This document shows, piece by piece, positions 7,233 to 16,029 of a DNA stretch of 64,000 nucleotides; the first letter of the stretch is position 1; each line of letters opens with the position of its first letter. Source of the DNA: Streptomyces smyrnaeus. Lineage in GTDB: Bacteria > Actinomycetota > Actinomycetes > Streptomycetales > Streptomycetaceae. A program made the translations under genes and the position numbers. Where the stretch lies: assembly GCF_017676345.1 (NCBI RefSeq), contig NZ_JAFFZM010000020.1, positions 79,401 through 143,400 of the forward strand, written 5' to 3'. Under the pieces are notes generated by a model that saw only the letters and a list, made by a program, of their open reading frames with translations, made no database searches and was not told the DNA's origin.

Positions 7233-9626
7233 ATGCCTCGTTTCAGCGTGATCGTGCCCGTCCACCAGGTGCAGGCATATCTGCACGAGTGCCTCGACTC
7301 CGTGCTCGGGCAGTGCTTCGGCGACTTCGAACTGATCGCGGTCGACGACCACTCCCCGGACTCCAGCGGCGAGATCCTGGACGCCTACGCCGCCGCCGAC
7401 TCCCGGGTGACCGTCATCCATCTGGCGCAGAACGGCGGACTGGGCCCGGCACGCAACACCGGCACCGCACGCGCCCGCGGCGACTATGTGCTCTACCTCG
7501 ACAGCGACGACACCATGGCGCCCGGCACCCTGCGGGCGCTGGCCGAGCGGCTGTCGGCGACCAGCGACCCGGACGTGCTGGTGTTCGACTACGCCCCCGC
7601 CTACTGGGACGGCTCCCTCGGGCCCGCCGCCCACCCCCCTGTCCTGGGGCCCGACGCGGGGCCGGCCGTGTGCACCCTGGCCGAGCGGCCCGAACTGCTG
7701 CGACTGCCCGCCTTCCCCTGGTCCAAGGTCTACCGCCGCGACTTCCTGCTCCGCGAGAACCTGACCTTCCCGCCCGGTACCTACGAGGACACTCCCTGGA
7801 ACTTCCCCGTCCTGCTCACCGCGCGCACCATCGCGACGCTGGGCAGGGTCTGCGTGCACTACCGGCAGCGGCGCGGCGGCAGCATCCTGACCACCACCGG
7901 ACGCCGCCACTTCGACGTCTTCGACCAGTACGACCGGCTGTTCGCCTTCCTCGGAACGCGGCCCGAACTGGAGCGCTGGCGGCCCCATCTGCACCAGCGG
8001 ATGACCGACCACTTCGCCACCATCCACAGCAGCCCCGGCAGACTGCCCCGCACGGCCCGCGCCGAGTTCCTGCGCCGCGCTCGCTCGCACTGCCGCCGCC
8101 ACCGGCCCGCACCCGGCGCGGTCGGCCCGCCCGACACCACGGCCCGGCGGCTGCGGCGGCTGCTGGTGCGGTGCGGCGCGCACCGCACCTTCCGGCTGCT
8201 CTCACACGCCGGCCGGGCACGCCGCCTGCTGGGCGCCCGGCTGCGCACGGCGCGCTCCCGGCTGCGCACGGCGAGACTCCGCTGCCACTACCTCCTCCAG
8301 CGACGCCGCCCGCTCGATCCGAGGCTGGCCGTCTTCGACGCGTACGGGGGCCGCGGCTACTCCTGCAACCCGGCGGCGATCGAGGCGAAGGCCCGCGAGT
8401 TGGTCCCGGACATCCGCACGGCCTGGATATGCACCCCCGACCACGCGCACACCCTCCCGCCCGGCGTAGGGCACATCCGGCCGGGCTCGGCGGCGTACTG
8501 GACGGCGCTCGCCCGCGCCCGGTTCCTCGTCAGCAACGTCGACCTCCCGCACGGCTACCGCAAACGGCCCGGCCAGATCCTTGTGCAGACCCACCGCGGC
8601 ACTCCGCTCAAGCACATGGGCCTGGACCTGATGGCCTACCCGGCCGCCACGGACGGCACAGGCGACGCAGGCGCTACGGGCGGCACGGATTTCGCGCGGC
8701 TGCTGGAGCACACCGACCGCTGGGACTACAGCCTGTCCGCCAACCCGCACTCCACACTGGTGTGGGAGCGCGCCTACCCCTCGCCGTACACCACGCTGGA
8801 GTTCGGCCAGCCGCGCAACGACATCTTCCGGACCGCGACCGCCGCCGACGTGGCCCGTATCCGTGCCGAACTGGGCATCCCCGACCGGGTGACGGCCGTG
8901 CTGTACGCGCCCACCCACCGCGACTACCAGCGCGGCCGGCAGCCCTGGCCCGATCTGGCCCGGCTGGTGGCCGCGCTGGGCCCCTCCTACGTCGTCCTGT
9001 TCCGCTCGCACCCCCTCCACGCCGGCGAGGGCCTGCCGTGCGAGCCGCCCGGAGGGCTGATCGATGTGACGGCCCACCCCTCGGTCGAGGAGCTGTGCCT
9101 GGCCTCGGACGTACTGGTCACCGACTACTCGTCCCTGATGTTCGACTACGCCAACCTCGACCGGCCGCTGGTGATCCACGCCCCCGACCAGGAGGCCTAC
9201 CGGGCGGCGCGCGGCACCTACTTCGACATCACGGCCATGGCTCCGGGTCCCGTCGCGCGCCACGAGGACGAACTGATCGACCTCCTGGCGACCGGCGCCC
9301 ACGCCACCGAGCACGCCCGCGCCCGGCGCGCCGCCTTCCGTCGTCGGTTCTGCCCCTGGGACGACGGGCACGCGGCCGAACGCGTGGTGCGGCACGTCTT
9401 CCTCGGCGCGGGCCCGCCCGCCGTGCGCGGCCGAGTCCTCTCGGCATCGGACGCTCCCGGTCCCGCCTCCCCCGCACAACCGACGCCTCTTGCCCCTCTC
9501 GCAGCGAAGGACTGGTGGTCATGCCCCGCTTCAGCGTCGTCGTACCGGTGTTCAAGGTCCAGGGCTACCTGCGCGAGTGTCTCGACTCGGTACTCGGCCA
9601 GTCCTTCACCGACCTCGAACTCATAG
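7233..9626 (+). CDS. GT2 plus CDP-glycerol glycerophosphotransferase-like protein, copy A
   Basis: Two-domain wall-polymer enzyme of about 797 residues from the ATG at 7233. Residues 1-230 form a GT2 glycosyltransferase (PRFSVIVPVHQ, VDDHSPD, YLDSDDT). After an Arg-rich linker, residues ~360-720 resemble TagF/CDP-glycerol transferases: CNPAAIEAKARELVP, GTPLKHMG, SANPHSTLVWE and VTDYSSLMFDYANLDRPLVIHAPD. The catalytic His of the WHG motif appears replaced: the segment reads QTHRGTPLK with Arg455 where copy B has His450. The reading frame continues 106 bp into copy B; the last ~35 residues are unconserved Ser/Arg-rich sequence. Predicted role: polymerising or linking a polyol- or sugar-phosphate teichoic acid. 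Substrate unproven. Confidence 0.85.
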   Translation: MPRFSVIVPVHQVQAYLHECLDSVLGQCFGDFELIAVDDHSPDSSGEILDAYAAADSRVTVIHLAQNGGLGPARNTGTARARGDYVLYLDSDDTMAPGTLRALAERLSATSDPDVLVFDYAPAYWDGSLGPAAHPPVLGPDAGPAVCTLAERPELLRLPAFPWSKVYRRDFLLRENLTFPPGTYEDTPWNFPVLLTARTIATLGRVCVHYRQRRGGSILTTTGRRHFDVFDQYDRLFAFLGTRPELERWRPHLHQRMTDHFATIHSSPGRLPRTARAEFLRRARSHCRRHRPAPGAVGPPDTTARRLRRLLVRCGAHRTFRLLSHAGRARRLLGARLRTARSRLRTARLRCHYLLQRRRPLDPRLAVFDAYGGRGYSCNPAAIEAKARELVPDIRTAWICTPDHAHTLPPGVGHIRPGSAAYWTALARARFLVSNVDLPHGYRKRPGQILVQTHRGTPLKHMGLDLMAYPAATDGTGDAGATGGTDFARLLEHTDRWDYSLSANPHSTLVWERAYPSPYTTLEFGQPRNDIFRTATAADVARIRAELGIPDRVTAVLYAPTHRDYQRGRQPWPDLARLVAALGPSYVVLFRSHPLHAGEGLPCEPPGGLIDVTAHPSVEELCLASDVLVTDYSSLMFDYANLDRPLVIHAPDQEAYRAARGTYFDITAMAPGPVARHEDELIDLLATGAHATEHARARRAAFRRRFCPWDDGHAAERVVRHVFLGAGPPAVRGRVLSASDAPGPASPAQPTPLAPLAAKDWWSCPASASSYRCSRSRATCASVSTRYSASPSPTSNS

Positions 9627-11809
9627 CCGTCGACGACCACTCGCCCGACCACAGCGGCGCGATACTCGACGAGTACGCGGCGCGCGATCCACGGATGCGG
9701 GTGCTGCACCTGCCCGAGAACGGCGGACTGGGGCCGGCCCGCAACATCGGCGTCGAGCACGCGTGCGGCGACTATCTGCTCTTCCTCGACAGCGACGACA
9801 GCTACCTGCCGGGCGCGCTCGCAGCGATCGACCGACAGCTGGCCGCCTGTGGCGACCCGGACGTGCTGATCTTCGACCACCAGCGCTCCTACTGGGACGG
9901 ACACACCGAGGCCAGCTCGTACGGCGAACAACTGGCGGCGGTCGGCACCCAGACCTTCACCGTGGCGGAGAACCCCGAACTGCTCACGCTCTTCCACGTC
10001 GCCTGGAACAAGGCCTACCGGCGCACGTTCTATCTGCGCGAGGGTTTCCGCTTCGAGCCCGGACTGTACGAGGACGCTCCGCTGTCGAACGAGGCGCTGG
10101 TGTGCGCCGGGTCCATCGGCTGCCTGCCGCGCGTCTGCGTCGACTACCGGCAGCGGCACCAGGGCGCCATCACCCGCTCCCCGGGACGCCGGCACTTCGA
10201 CATCTTCCCGCAGTACGCCTCCCTGTTCGCCTTCCTGGAGCGCCGGCCGGAATTGGCGGCACACCGCCCGCTGCTGTTCGAACGGGCCGTCTCGCACCTG
10301 ATCTTCTGCATACGGCACCGCGAACGGGTACGGCCCGCCGACCGGCGCGCCTTCTTCCGGGAGGCCGCCCGCCTCTACCGCACCCACGTGCCGCGCGGTT
10401 TCACACCGCCGCGCCACCGGGCCCGCGACTGCCGGCTGCTCGCCCACAACGCCTACGCCCTGTTCGCCGCACGGGAGTCGCTGCGCCGCACGGCCGGGCT
10501 CGCCCGGCGCTGCGCCCGCGCGGCCCGCCCCCCGCTCGCCCGCGCCCACCACGGCCTCTACTACGCCCTCCAGCGGCTGCTGCCCCTCTATCCGGACGTG
10601 GCCGTCTACTCCGCGTACTGGAACCGCGGGCCGGCCTGCAATCCGCAGGCGATCGAGGCCAAGGCCCGCGAGTTGGCGCCGCACCTGCGCAGCGTGTGGG
10701 TCGTCCGCCAGGACGCCGTCCCCTCCCTGCCGCCCGGCACCGACCATGTGGTGCCCGGCTCGCGGCGCTACTGGCGGATGCTGGCGCGCGCCCGGTACTT
10801 CGTCAACAACGTCAACTTCCCCGACCACCTGGTGAAGCGGCCGGGCCAGGTGCATGTGATGACCCACCACGGCACCCCGCTCAAGACGATGGGCCTGGAC
10901 CAGCAGCCGTACCCGGCCGCGGCCCAGATGGACTTCGGCAGGCTGCTGCGCCGGGCGGGCCGCTGGGATGTGAGCGTCACCTCCAACCCGCACTCGGCCG
11001 AGGTGTGGGACCGCGTCTTCCCCTGCGGCTACGAGGATCTGCCGGCGGGCTATCCGCGCAACGACCGCTACGCCTCCGCCACCGCCGAGGAGGTCGCCGC
11101 CGTCCGCGCCCGGCTGGGCATCCCGCGCGGCCGGATCGCCCTGCTGTACGCGCCCACGGCCCGCGACTACCGCAAGGGGTTCGTCCCCCACCTGGACCTG
11201 GAGCGGCTGAGCGCGGGGCTGGGCGAAGAGTACGTGTTGCTGGTGCGTACGCACTACTACTACGGGCGGGACAGCGTGCTGCGCGACCTGCACACCCGCG
11301 GACTGGTGCGGGACGTCTCCCGGCACCCGTCGGTCGAGGACCTGTGCCTGGCGGCGGACGCGCTGGTCACGGACTACTCGTCGCTGATGTTCGACTACGC
11401 CAACCTCGACCGGCCGCTGGTGATCCACGCCCCCGACTGGGAGAGCTACCGCGACACCCGCGGCGTCTACTTCGATCTGCTCTCCGGCCGCCCCGGCGAG
11501 ACCCCCGGCCCCGTCACCCGCACCGAGGACGAGCTGACAGCGGTCTTCCGCAGCGGCACCTGGTGCGGCCCGGAGGCCCGCGCCCTGCGGCGCGCCTTCC
11601 GCGCCCGCTTCTGCCCCTGGGACGACGGCCGCGCCGCCGAACGCGTCGTACGCCGCGTGCTGCTGGGGGAGCCCTCTTCGAGCCTGCCGCCGTTGCTTCC
11701 GCCGGACGAGCGGCGCCGGGCGCCCACCCCGCAGGAGGCGGAGGCCGACGTGGCGGCGACCCCGCAGGCCGCCCACGACCTGGGCGTCGCCCCGGAGCCC
11801 TTCAGCTGA
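9521..11809 (+). CDS. GT2 plus CDP-glycerol glycerophosphotransferase-like protein, copy B
   Basis: Paralogue of the preceding gene, 762 residues. The ATG at 9521 begins MPRFSVVVPVFKV and is preceded by AAGGACTGGTGGTC. The N-terminal GT2 domain (VDDHSPDHSG, FLDSDDS) is followed by a TagF-like domain with the intact catalytic-type motif MTHHGTPLKTMG (His450), TSNPHSAEVWD and VTDYSSLMFDYANLDRPL. It ends in a Pro/Ala/Glu-rich tail. It overlaps copy A by 106 bp, so the two are one transcription unit. Proteins of this build participate in streptomycete spore-wall teichoic acid synthesis. A strong bidirectional hairpin lies just downstream. Confidence 0.88.
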   Translation: MPRFSVVVPVFKVQGYLRECLDSVLGQSFTDLELIAVDDHSPDHSGAILDEYAARDPRMRVLHLPENGGLGPARNIGVEHACGDYLLFLDSDDSYLPGALAAIDRQLAACGDPDVLIFDHQRSYWDGHTEASSYGEQLAAVGTQTFTVAENPELLTLFHVAWNKAYRRTFYLREGFRFEPGLYEDAPLSNEALVCAGSIGCLPRVCVDYRQRHQGAITRSPGRRHFDIFPQYASLFAFLERRPELAAHRPLLFERAVSHLIFCIRHRERVRPADRRAFFREAARLYRTHVPRGFTPPRHRARDCRLLAHNAYALFAARESLRRTAGLARRCARAARPPLARAHHGLYYALQRLLPLYPDVAVYSAYWNRGPACNPQAIEAKARELAPHLRSVWVVRQDAVPSLPPGTDHVVPGSRRYWRMLARARYFVNNVNFPDHLVKRPGQVHVMTHHGTPLKTMGLDQQPYPAAAQMDFGRLLRRAGRWDVSVTSNPHSAEVWDRVFPCGYEDLPAGYPRNDRYASATAEEVAAVRARLGIPRGRIALLYAPTARDYRKGFVPHLDLERLSAGLGEEYVLLVRTHYYYGRDSVLRDLHTRGLVRDVSRHPSVEDLCLAADALVTDYSSLMFDYANLDRPLVIHAPDWESYRDTRGVYFDLLSGRPGETPGPVTRTEDELTAVFRSGTWCGPEARALRRAFRARFCPWDDGRAAERVVRRVLLGEPSSSLPPLLPPDERRRAPTPQEAEADVAATPQAAHDLGVAPEPFS

Positions 11810-11819
11810 CCCTTTCAGT

Positions 11820-11872
11820 CGGCCCCTTCAGCTGATCGCGTCCGCACGGCGCGCGGTCAGCTGAAGGGGCCG
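11820..11872. terminator. Bidirectional terminator, 16-bp perfect stem
   Basis: CGGCCCCTTCAGCTGA (11820-11835) pairs perfectly with TCAGCTGAAGGGGCCG (11857-11872) across a 21-nt loop. It sits between two convergent genes ending at 11809 and 11884, so it can serve both. A third partial copy of the arm (CCCTTCAGCTGA) overlaps the stop codon of the plus-strand gene at 11798-11809. Confidence 0.88.
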
Positions 11873-11883
11873 GCCGCGGGCCG

Positions 11884-12951
11884 TCAGTCCAGCATCGCCG
11901 CCATCAGGCGCCGTACGGCGGGGAAGCGCCCGACCGTCGGCGGGCGGGGAGTGCGCGCCGGGTCGGCGGCGATCTCCGCGCACAGCGCGGCCACATCCCC
12001 GCGCCAGGCCAGCTCCAGGGTCCGGCGGCGGCGGGGGTCGATCCGCTCCAGCACCCCGTCGCCGTAGGCGCCGATCAGCCGGGCCGCGCCCGTGCAGACC
12101 GCCTCCCGCTCCTGGGGCGGGAGCGCGGCGAAGTCCGCGCCGAACAGCTGGAAGAGTTCGACGTGGAAGTGGCGTTTGTGGAAGGCGTCACGCAGCGGCC
12201 CGGGGGCCAGGAAGCGGCAGGTGGCCTCGAAAAGCCGCTCCGTGCAGCTGAGCCGGGTCGCGGGGCCGGCGCGGAAGGTGATGTTGCTGGAGTCGGTGCG
12301 GCGGACGGCGAAGTAGTACGGCTCGTCGGCCAGTACGGAGATCCGGGCGGCGCGTACACACGCCTCCAGCACGAACGGCTGGTCGCTGAAGGCGGGCATG
12401 GACTCGTCGTAGCGGATGCCGTGCTCCTCGATCAGGGAGCGGCGGAACAGCTTGGTGTTGGACAGCGCCCACGGCAGCCCGTCGCCGACCAGCCGGATGA
12501 CCGGTGCCGTGCGGCTGAAGACACCAGTGGGGACGGTGCGTTCGCCGATCGGCACCATCTTGCACAGCAGCACGTCCGAGCGGCAGTTGTCGGCCATGGT
12601 GACCATGCGCTCCAGCGCCACGGGCGCCAGATGGTCGTCGGCGCCGAGGAAGAAGACGTAGCGCCCGGCGGCCAGCCCCAGGCCCCGGTTGCAGGGAGCT
12701 GCCGGGCCGCCCGAGTTGGGCTGCCGCACGGTGGTGAACAGGCCGGGGTGCTGGGCGGCGAAGCGTTCGATCTCCTCGGTACTGCCGTCGGTGGAACCGT
12801 CGTCGACGACGATCACCTGGGTCCGCCGCCGCCCGAGCGTCTGCTCGACGAGGGAGGACAGGCAGCGGGTGAGGTACGGCATCGTGTTGTGGACGGGGAC
12901 GACGACGCTGACGTCCGGGCGGTCCGGGCGGGGCCCGGGCCCGGTGGTCAT
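11884..12951 (-). CDS. Family 2 glycosyltransferase
   Basis: 355-residue GT2 enzyme, last gene of the leftward polysaccharide operon. The ATG at 12951 overlaps the stop of the nucleotide-sugar dehydrogenase (ATGA). The GT-A fold shows VSVVVPVHNTMPYL, the nucleotide-binding VVDDGSTDGS, NSGGPAAPCNRGLGLAAG and the metal-site-like GADDHL. The C-terminal third has no recognised domain. It is presumed cytoplasmic and to add one sugar residue, perhaps the uronic acid made by the upstream enzymes, to a lipid-linked intermediate. Donor and acceptor cannot be read from sequence. Confidence 0.9.
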   Translation of the reverse strand: MTTGPGPRPDRPDVSVVVPVHNTMPYLTRCLSSLVEQTLGRRRTQVIVVDDGSTDGSTEEIERFAAQHPGLFTTVRQPNSGGPAAPCNRGLGLAAGRYVFFLGADDHLAPVALERMVTMADNCRSDVLLCKMVPIGERTVPTGVFSRTAPVIRLVGDGLPWALSNTKLFRRSLIEEHGIRYDESMPAFSDQPFVLEACVRAARISVLADEPYYFAVRRTDSSNITFRAGPATRLSCTERLFEATCRFLAPGPLRDAFHKRHFHVELFQLFGADFAALPPQEREAVCTGAARLIGAYGDGVLERIDPRRRRTLELAWRGDVAALCAEIAADPARTPRPPTVGRFPAVRRLMAAMLD

Positions 12952-14258
12952 GCGCGCACCACCCCTCGCCCGGCGCCGTCCCCGATGACCACCCGGCGTA
13001 CACCCGCCCACAGCGCCGGGTCGGTGACGCGGCGGCCGTCGACCAGCACCCGGACGCCCGGCAGCTGGTCGGCGGACAGCTCGCGGTAGGCGGGGTGGTC
13101 GGTCTGGACGACGGCGGCGGTCACCCGCTGGCCGGTGTGCGGGCGCAGCCCCATGTCGGCCAGCTCGTGCGGCTCGTACAGCGGGTCGGAGACGTAGGGG
13201 CGCGCTCCCCGCGCGCGCAGCGCCGACACCGTGGGGAAGACGCCGGAGAACGCGGTCTCCTTCACCCCGCCCCGGTAGGCGGCGCCCAGTACCAGCACCT
13301 CGGCCCCGCTCAGATCGCCGTAGGCGTCGGCGAGCAGGTCGACGGCGTGCTCGGGCATGGCCTCGTTGGTCTCGCGCCCGGCGCGTACGACGGCCGCCGC
13401 CGGGTCGTTCCACAGGTACATGCGCGGGTAGACGGGGATGCAGTGGCCGCCCACGGCGATGCCGGGGCGGTGGATGTGGCTGTAGGGCTGGGTGTTGCAG
13501 GCGTCGATGACGGCCTCGATGTCCACACCGGACCGGTCGGCGAACCGGGCGAACTGGTTGGCCAGCGCGATGTTGACGTCCCGGTAGGTCGTCTCGGCCA
13601 GCTTCGCCAGCTCGGCGGCCTCCGCCGAGCCCAGGTCCCACACCCCGTTGGGCCGGGGCAGCTCCTCGCGGACGTCGAAGTCCAGCACGGACTCGTAGAA
13701 GCGCACACCGTCCTTGGCCGAGTGCGGGCCGATGCCGCCGACCAGCTTGGGGTAGCGGCGCAGATCGGCGAAGACCCGCCCGGTGAAGACCCGTTCGGGC
13801 GAGAAGACCAGCGAGAAGTCCCGCTCCGGCAGCAGCCCCGAGCCCTCGCCGAGCATCGGCGCGAAGCGGTCGCGGGTGGTGCCGACCGGCAGCGTCGTCT
13901 CGTAGCTGACCAGGGCGCCGGGGCGCAGCCCGGCGGCGACGGCCCGGGTCGCGGCGTCCATCGCACGGAAGTCGGGCGTGCCCCGCTCGTCGACGAACAG
14001 CGGTACGACCACGACCACGGCCTCCGCGTCGGCGACGGCCTCCGTGGTGTCCGTCGTCGCCGACAGCCGCCCGGCCTCGACCGCTTCGGCCAGCCGTTCG
14101 TCCAGGCCCGCCTCACCGGGGAACGGCACCACCTTGTCGTTGACGCTCGCCACCACCCGCGCGTCGGTGTCCGCGCCCGTCACGCGGTGTCCCTTGGCCG
14201 CGAACTGGACGGCCAGCGGCAGTCCGATCTTCCCGAGCGCCACCACACAGATCCGCAT
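12948..14258 (-). CDS. Nucleotide-sugar 6-dehydrogenase (WbpA/WecC type)
   Basis: UDP-glucose/GDP-mannose dehydrogenase family member, 436 residues, oxidising the C6 alcohol of a UDP-sugar to a uronic acid with two NAD+. AAGGAG lies eight bases before the ATG at 14258. The N-terminal Rossmann motif is VVALGKIGLPLAVQFA, the hinge helix carries ELAKLAETTYRDVNIALAN, and the catalytic Cys273 is in VGGHCIPVYPRMY. The VGGHCIPVYP form resembles enzymes acting on UDP-N-acetylhexosamines rather than UDP-glucose. With the WbpB-, WbpE- and WbpD-like genes upstream in the operon it would supply UDP-GlcNAcA. The exact substrate is inferred from context. Confidence 0.88.
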   Translation of the reverse strand: MRICVVALGKIGLPLAVQFAAKGHRVTGADTDARVVASVNDKVVPFPGEAGLDERLAEAVEAGRLSATTDTTEAVADAEAVVVVVPLFVDERGTPDFRAMDAATRAVAAGLRPGALVSYETTLPVGTTRDRFAPMLGEGSGLLPERDFSLVFSPERVFTGRVFADLRRYPKLVGGIGPHSAKDGVRFYESVLDFDVREELPRPNGVWDLGSAEAAELAKLAETTYRDVNIALANQFARFADRSGVDIEAVIDACNTQPYSHIHRPGIAVGGHCIPVYPRMYLWNDPAAAVVRAGRETNEAMPEHAVDLLADAYGDLSGAEVLVLGAAYRGGVKETAFSGVFPTVSALRARGARPYVSDPLYEPHELADMGLRPHTGQRVTAAVVQTDHPAYRELSADQLPGVRVLVDGRRVTDPALWAGVRRVVIGDGAGRGVVRA

Positions 14259-15969
14259 TCCGGTCTCCTTCTGGCTGTTCCTGATGGTCCCGCCGCTCCT
14301 GGGCCGCCGACTGGAGCAGCTGGGTGTAGATCCGGTCGAGGGTGCGGGCCTGCGCCTCCCAGGTCCACCGCTCCAGCAGCCCGGGGCGCTCGTAGGCCGC
14401 GCGGTAGCGCTCCGGGTCGTCGAGCACCGCCCGCACGGCGCGTACGTAGTCGGCGGTGTCCTCGGCGCGGAAGACCTCGCCCTGCCCGGTCTCCAAGGTG
14501 GTGGCCGCCATCGTCTTGACGTCACTGACCACCAGCGGCAGCCGGGCGTGCGCGTACTCGAAGAACTTGGTGATCAGCGCGATCTCGTGGTTCGTCCAGT
14601 GGTGCAGCGGAATCGCGCCCACGTCCGCCTCGGTGAGGAAGGGAACCACCTGCCAGTAGGGCACGTACGGCAGCACATGCAGCCGGTCGGCCACCCCGAG
14701 CGCCGCCGCCCGCGCCCGCAGCTCACGCGGATACCCGGCGGCGGGCTTGGGGACGACCAGCGCCGTGTGCACCCCGGGCAGCGCGGGCAGCGCCTCCACC
14801 ATCGTGTCCAGACCGCGCTGCGGCGCGGCGGCACCGCTGTAGACGACCAGCGGTGTGTCGGTGCCGATGCCGCACAGGGCGCGCAGACTCGGCACGGCGC
14901 TGTCGGCGGCGCCCTCCTGCGCCTCGTAACGCGCCTCGCACGAGCTGCGGCGGGTGGTGTGCTGCTCCGGGGCGTTGAGGACGACGGCGGGCTCCTCGGC
15001 CAGCCGGTGGGAGCTGCGCAGCAGCGCCGCGAGGGTGCCCGACACCGTGACGGCGGCGTCCGCGCAGGGCACGTACTCGCGCTCGTGCGCCAGATGGGCC
15101 GGCAGCCACCGCACATCGTTCTGCCAGGGCCGGACGCCGGGCAGATACTCGTGCGCGTCCCACACCAGCTTCACCGGCCGCCCCTCGGCCGCCGCACGGA
15201 CCTTGGCGCGCGCTCCCACGCCCAGCATCCGGAAGTCGTGGGCGTGGATGATGTCCGGCCGCAACTCGTCCACCACCCGGCCGTAGGCCAGCTCGAAGTC
15301 GTAGAGGCTCGGCCACAGCCTGCGCCAGCAGCGCTCCTTGAGGGTGCGCTGCCACCAGGCCACTGCCGCGCGGTCCAGCAGTGTGCCGGTGCCGCGCAGC
15401 GCGGTCCTGCGGTCGAGCTGCCGGGTACGGAAGCCGACCCAGCGCTGGACGAGCCGGGCCGCGGCGCGCGGCAGCGCGAGCCGGGCGGCTGCGTACGGCC
15501 GGACGAGCCGGGCGGCGGCACGGGGGAGCGCCACGGGGGACGGGCGACGGCTGCGGGCGAGGGCTCCGGTGGCGGCGGCTCCCGCGGTCAGCGCGGCGCG
15601 CCGGGTGCGCAGTTCGTCGCGCCACGCCTTGACCCGCTGCACCCGGTAGGGCGCGGTGCCCGGCCGGTAGGCCAGCGGCCGGGTCAGCAGCGGGCGGCGC
15701 GCCGTGCGGGGCGGGTGCGCCAGCGGGGTGGGTACCGGCAGCAGCCGTACCTGGGCCGGGCCGATGCGCCAGGAGGCGGGCCGCCCGTCGGGGGACCGGC
15801 CCAGCAGCGTCACCTCCCACCCGGCCTCGGCGGCCGAGCGGGCGGTCTTCTGCACCCGGGAGTCACCGACCACCCCGTTGCACACCAGCATCACGATCCG
15901 GCCCCGCCGCCCGGCGGGCCGCTCCGGTGCCGGGGTGTCGCTCGTCCCGGGGCCGCTGTCGGACTCCAC
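14113..15969 (-). CDS. Family 4-type glycosyltransferase
   Basis: 618-residue GT-B glycosyltransferase. The GTG at 15969 has GAGGGGAA a few bases upstream. The N-terminal half shows IVMLVCNGVVGDSRVQKTARSA and HAHDFRMLGVGA; the donor-binding half shows LVVYSGAAAPQRGLDTMVEA and HEIALITKFFEYAHARLPLVVSD. Residues ~110-200 are Ala/Arg-rich with repeated AAARL motifs. The frame continues 146 bp into the downstream dehydrogenase; the last ~50 residues (rich in Arg/Gly/Gln) are unlike any GT4 end. Either a genuine long overlap or an indel near 14260 has removed the native stop. The N-terminal half resembles that of the fused protein upstream. Confidence 0.85.
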   Translation of the reverse strand: MESDSGPGTSDTPAPERPAGRRGRIVMLVCNGVVGDSRVQKTARSAAEAGWEVTLLGRSPDGRPASWRIGPAQVRLLPVPTPLAHPPRTARRPLLTRPLAYRPGTAPYRVQRVKAWRDELRTRRAALTAGAAATGALARSRRPSPVALPRAAARLVRPYAAARLALPRAAARLVQRWVGFRTRQLDRRTALRGTGTLLDRAAVAWWQRTLKERCWRRLWPSLYDFELAYGRVVDELRPDIIHAHDFRMLGVGARAKVRAAAEGRPVKLVWDAHEYLPGVRPWQNDVRWLPAHLAHEREYVPCADAAVTVSGTLAALLRSSHRLAEEPAVVLNAPEQHTTRRSSCEARYEAQEGAADSAVPSLRALCGIGTDTPLVVYSGAAAPQRGLDTMVEALPALPGVHTALVVPKPAAGYPRELRARAAALGVADRLHVLPYVPYWQVVPFLTEADVGAIPLHHWTNHEIALITKFFEYAHARLPLVVSDVKTMAATTLETGQGEVFRAEDTADYVRAVRAVLDDPERYRAAYERPGLLERWTWEAQARTLDRIYTQLLQSAAQERRDHQEQPEGDRNADLCGGAREDRTAAGRPVRGQGTPRDGRGHRRAGGGERQRQGGAVPR

Positions 15970-15977
15970 GGCTTCCC

Positions 15978-16017
15978 CTCTCTGTTGTCGGCTGCCGCTC
16001 TCTGTCGTCGGCTGCCG
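15978..16017 (-). repeat. 20-bp tandem duplication upstream of the GT4 gene
   Basis: CTCTCTGTTGTCGGCTGCCG (15978-15997) is followed directly by the same 20 bases with one T-to-C change (15998-16017). The pair fills most of the 60-bp gap between the fused glycosyltransferase and the GT4 gene, so it lies in the leader of the downstream gene. Confidence 0.8.
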
Positions 16018-16029
16018 GCCGCTGCGGCC

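Noticed and set aside
6683..9520. Upstream in-frame extension of the second TagF-like gene
   Set aside because: The translation is out of frame with dprE2 and copy A and shows no domain; the true start is the ATG at 9521.
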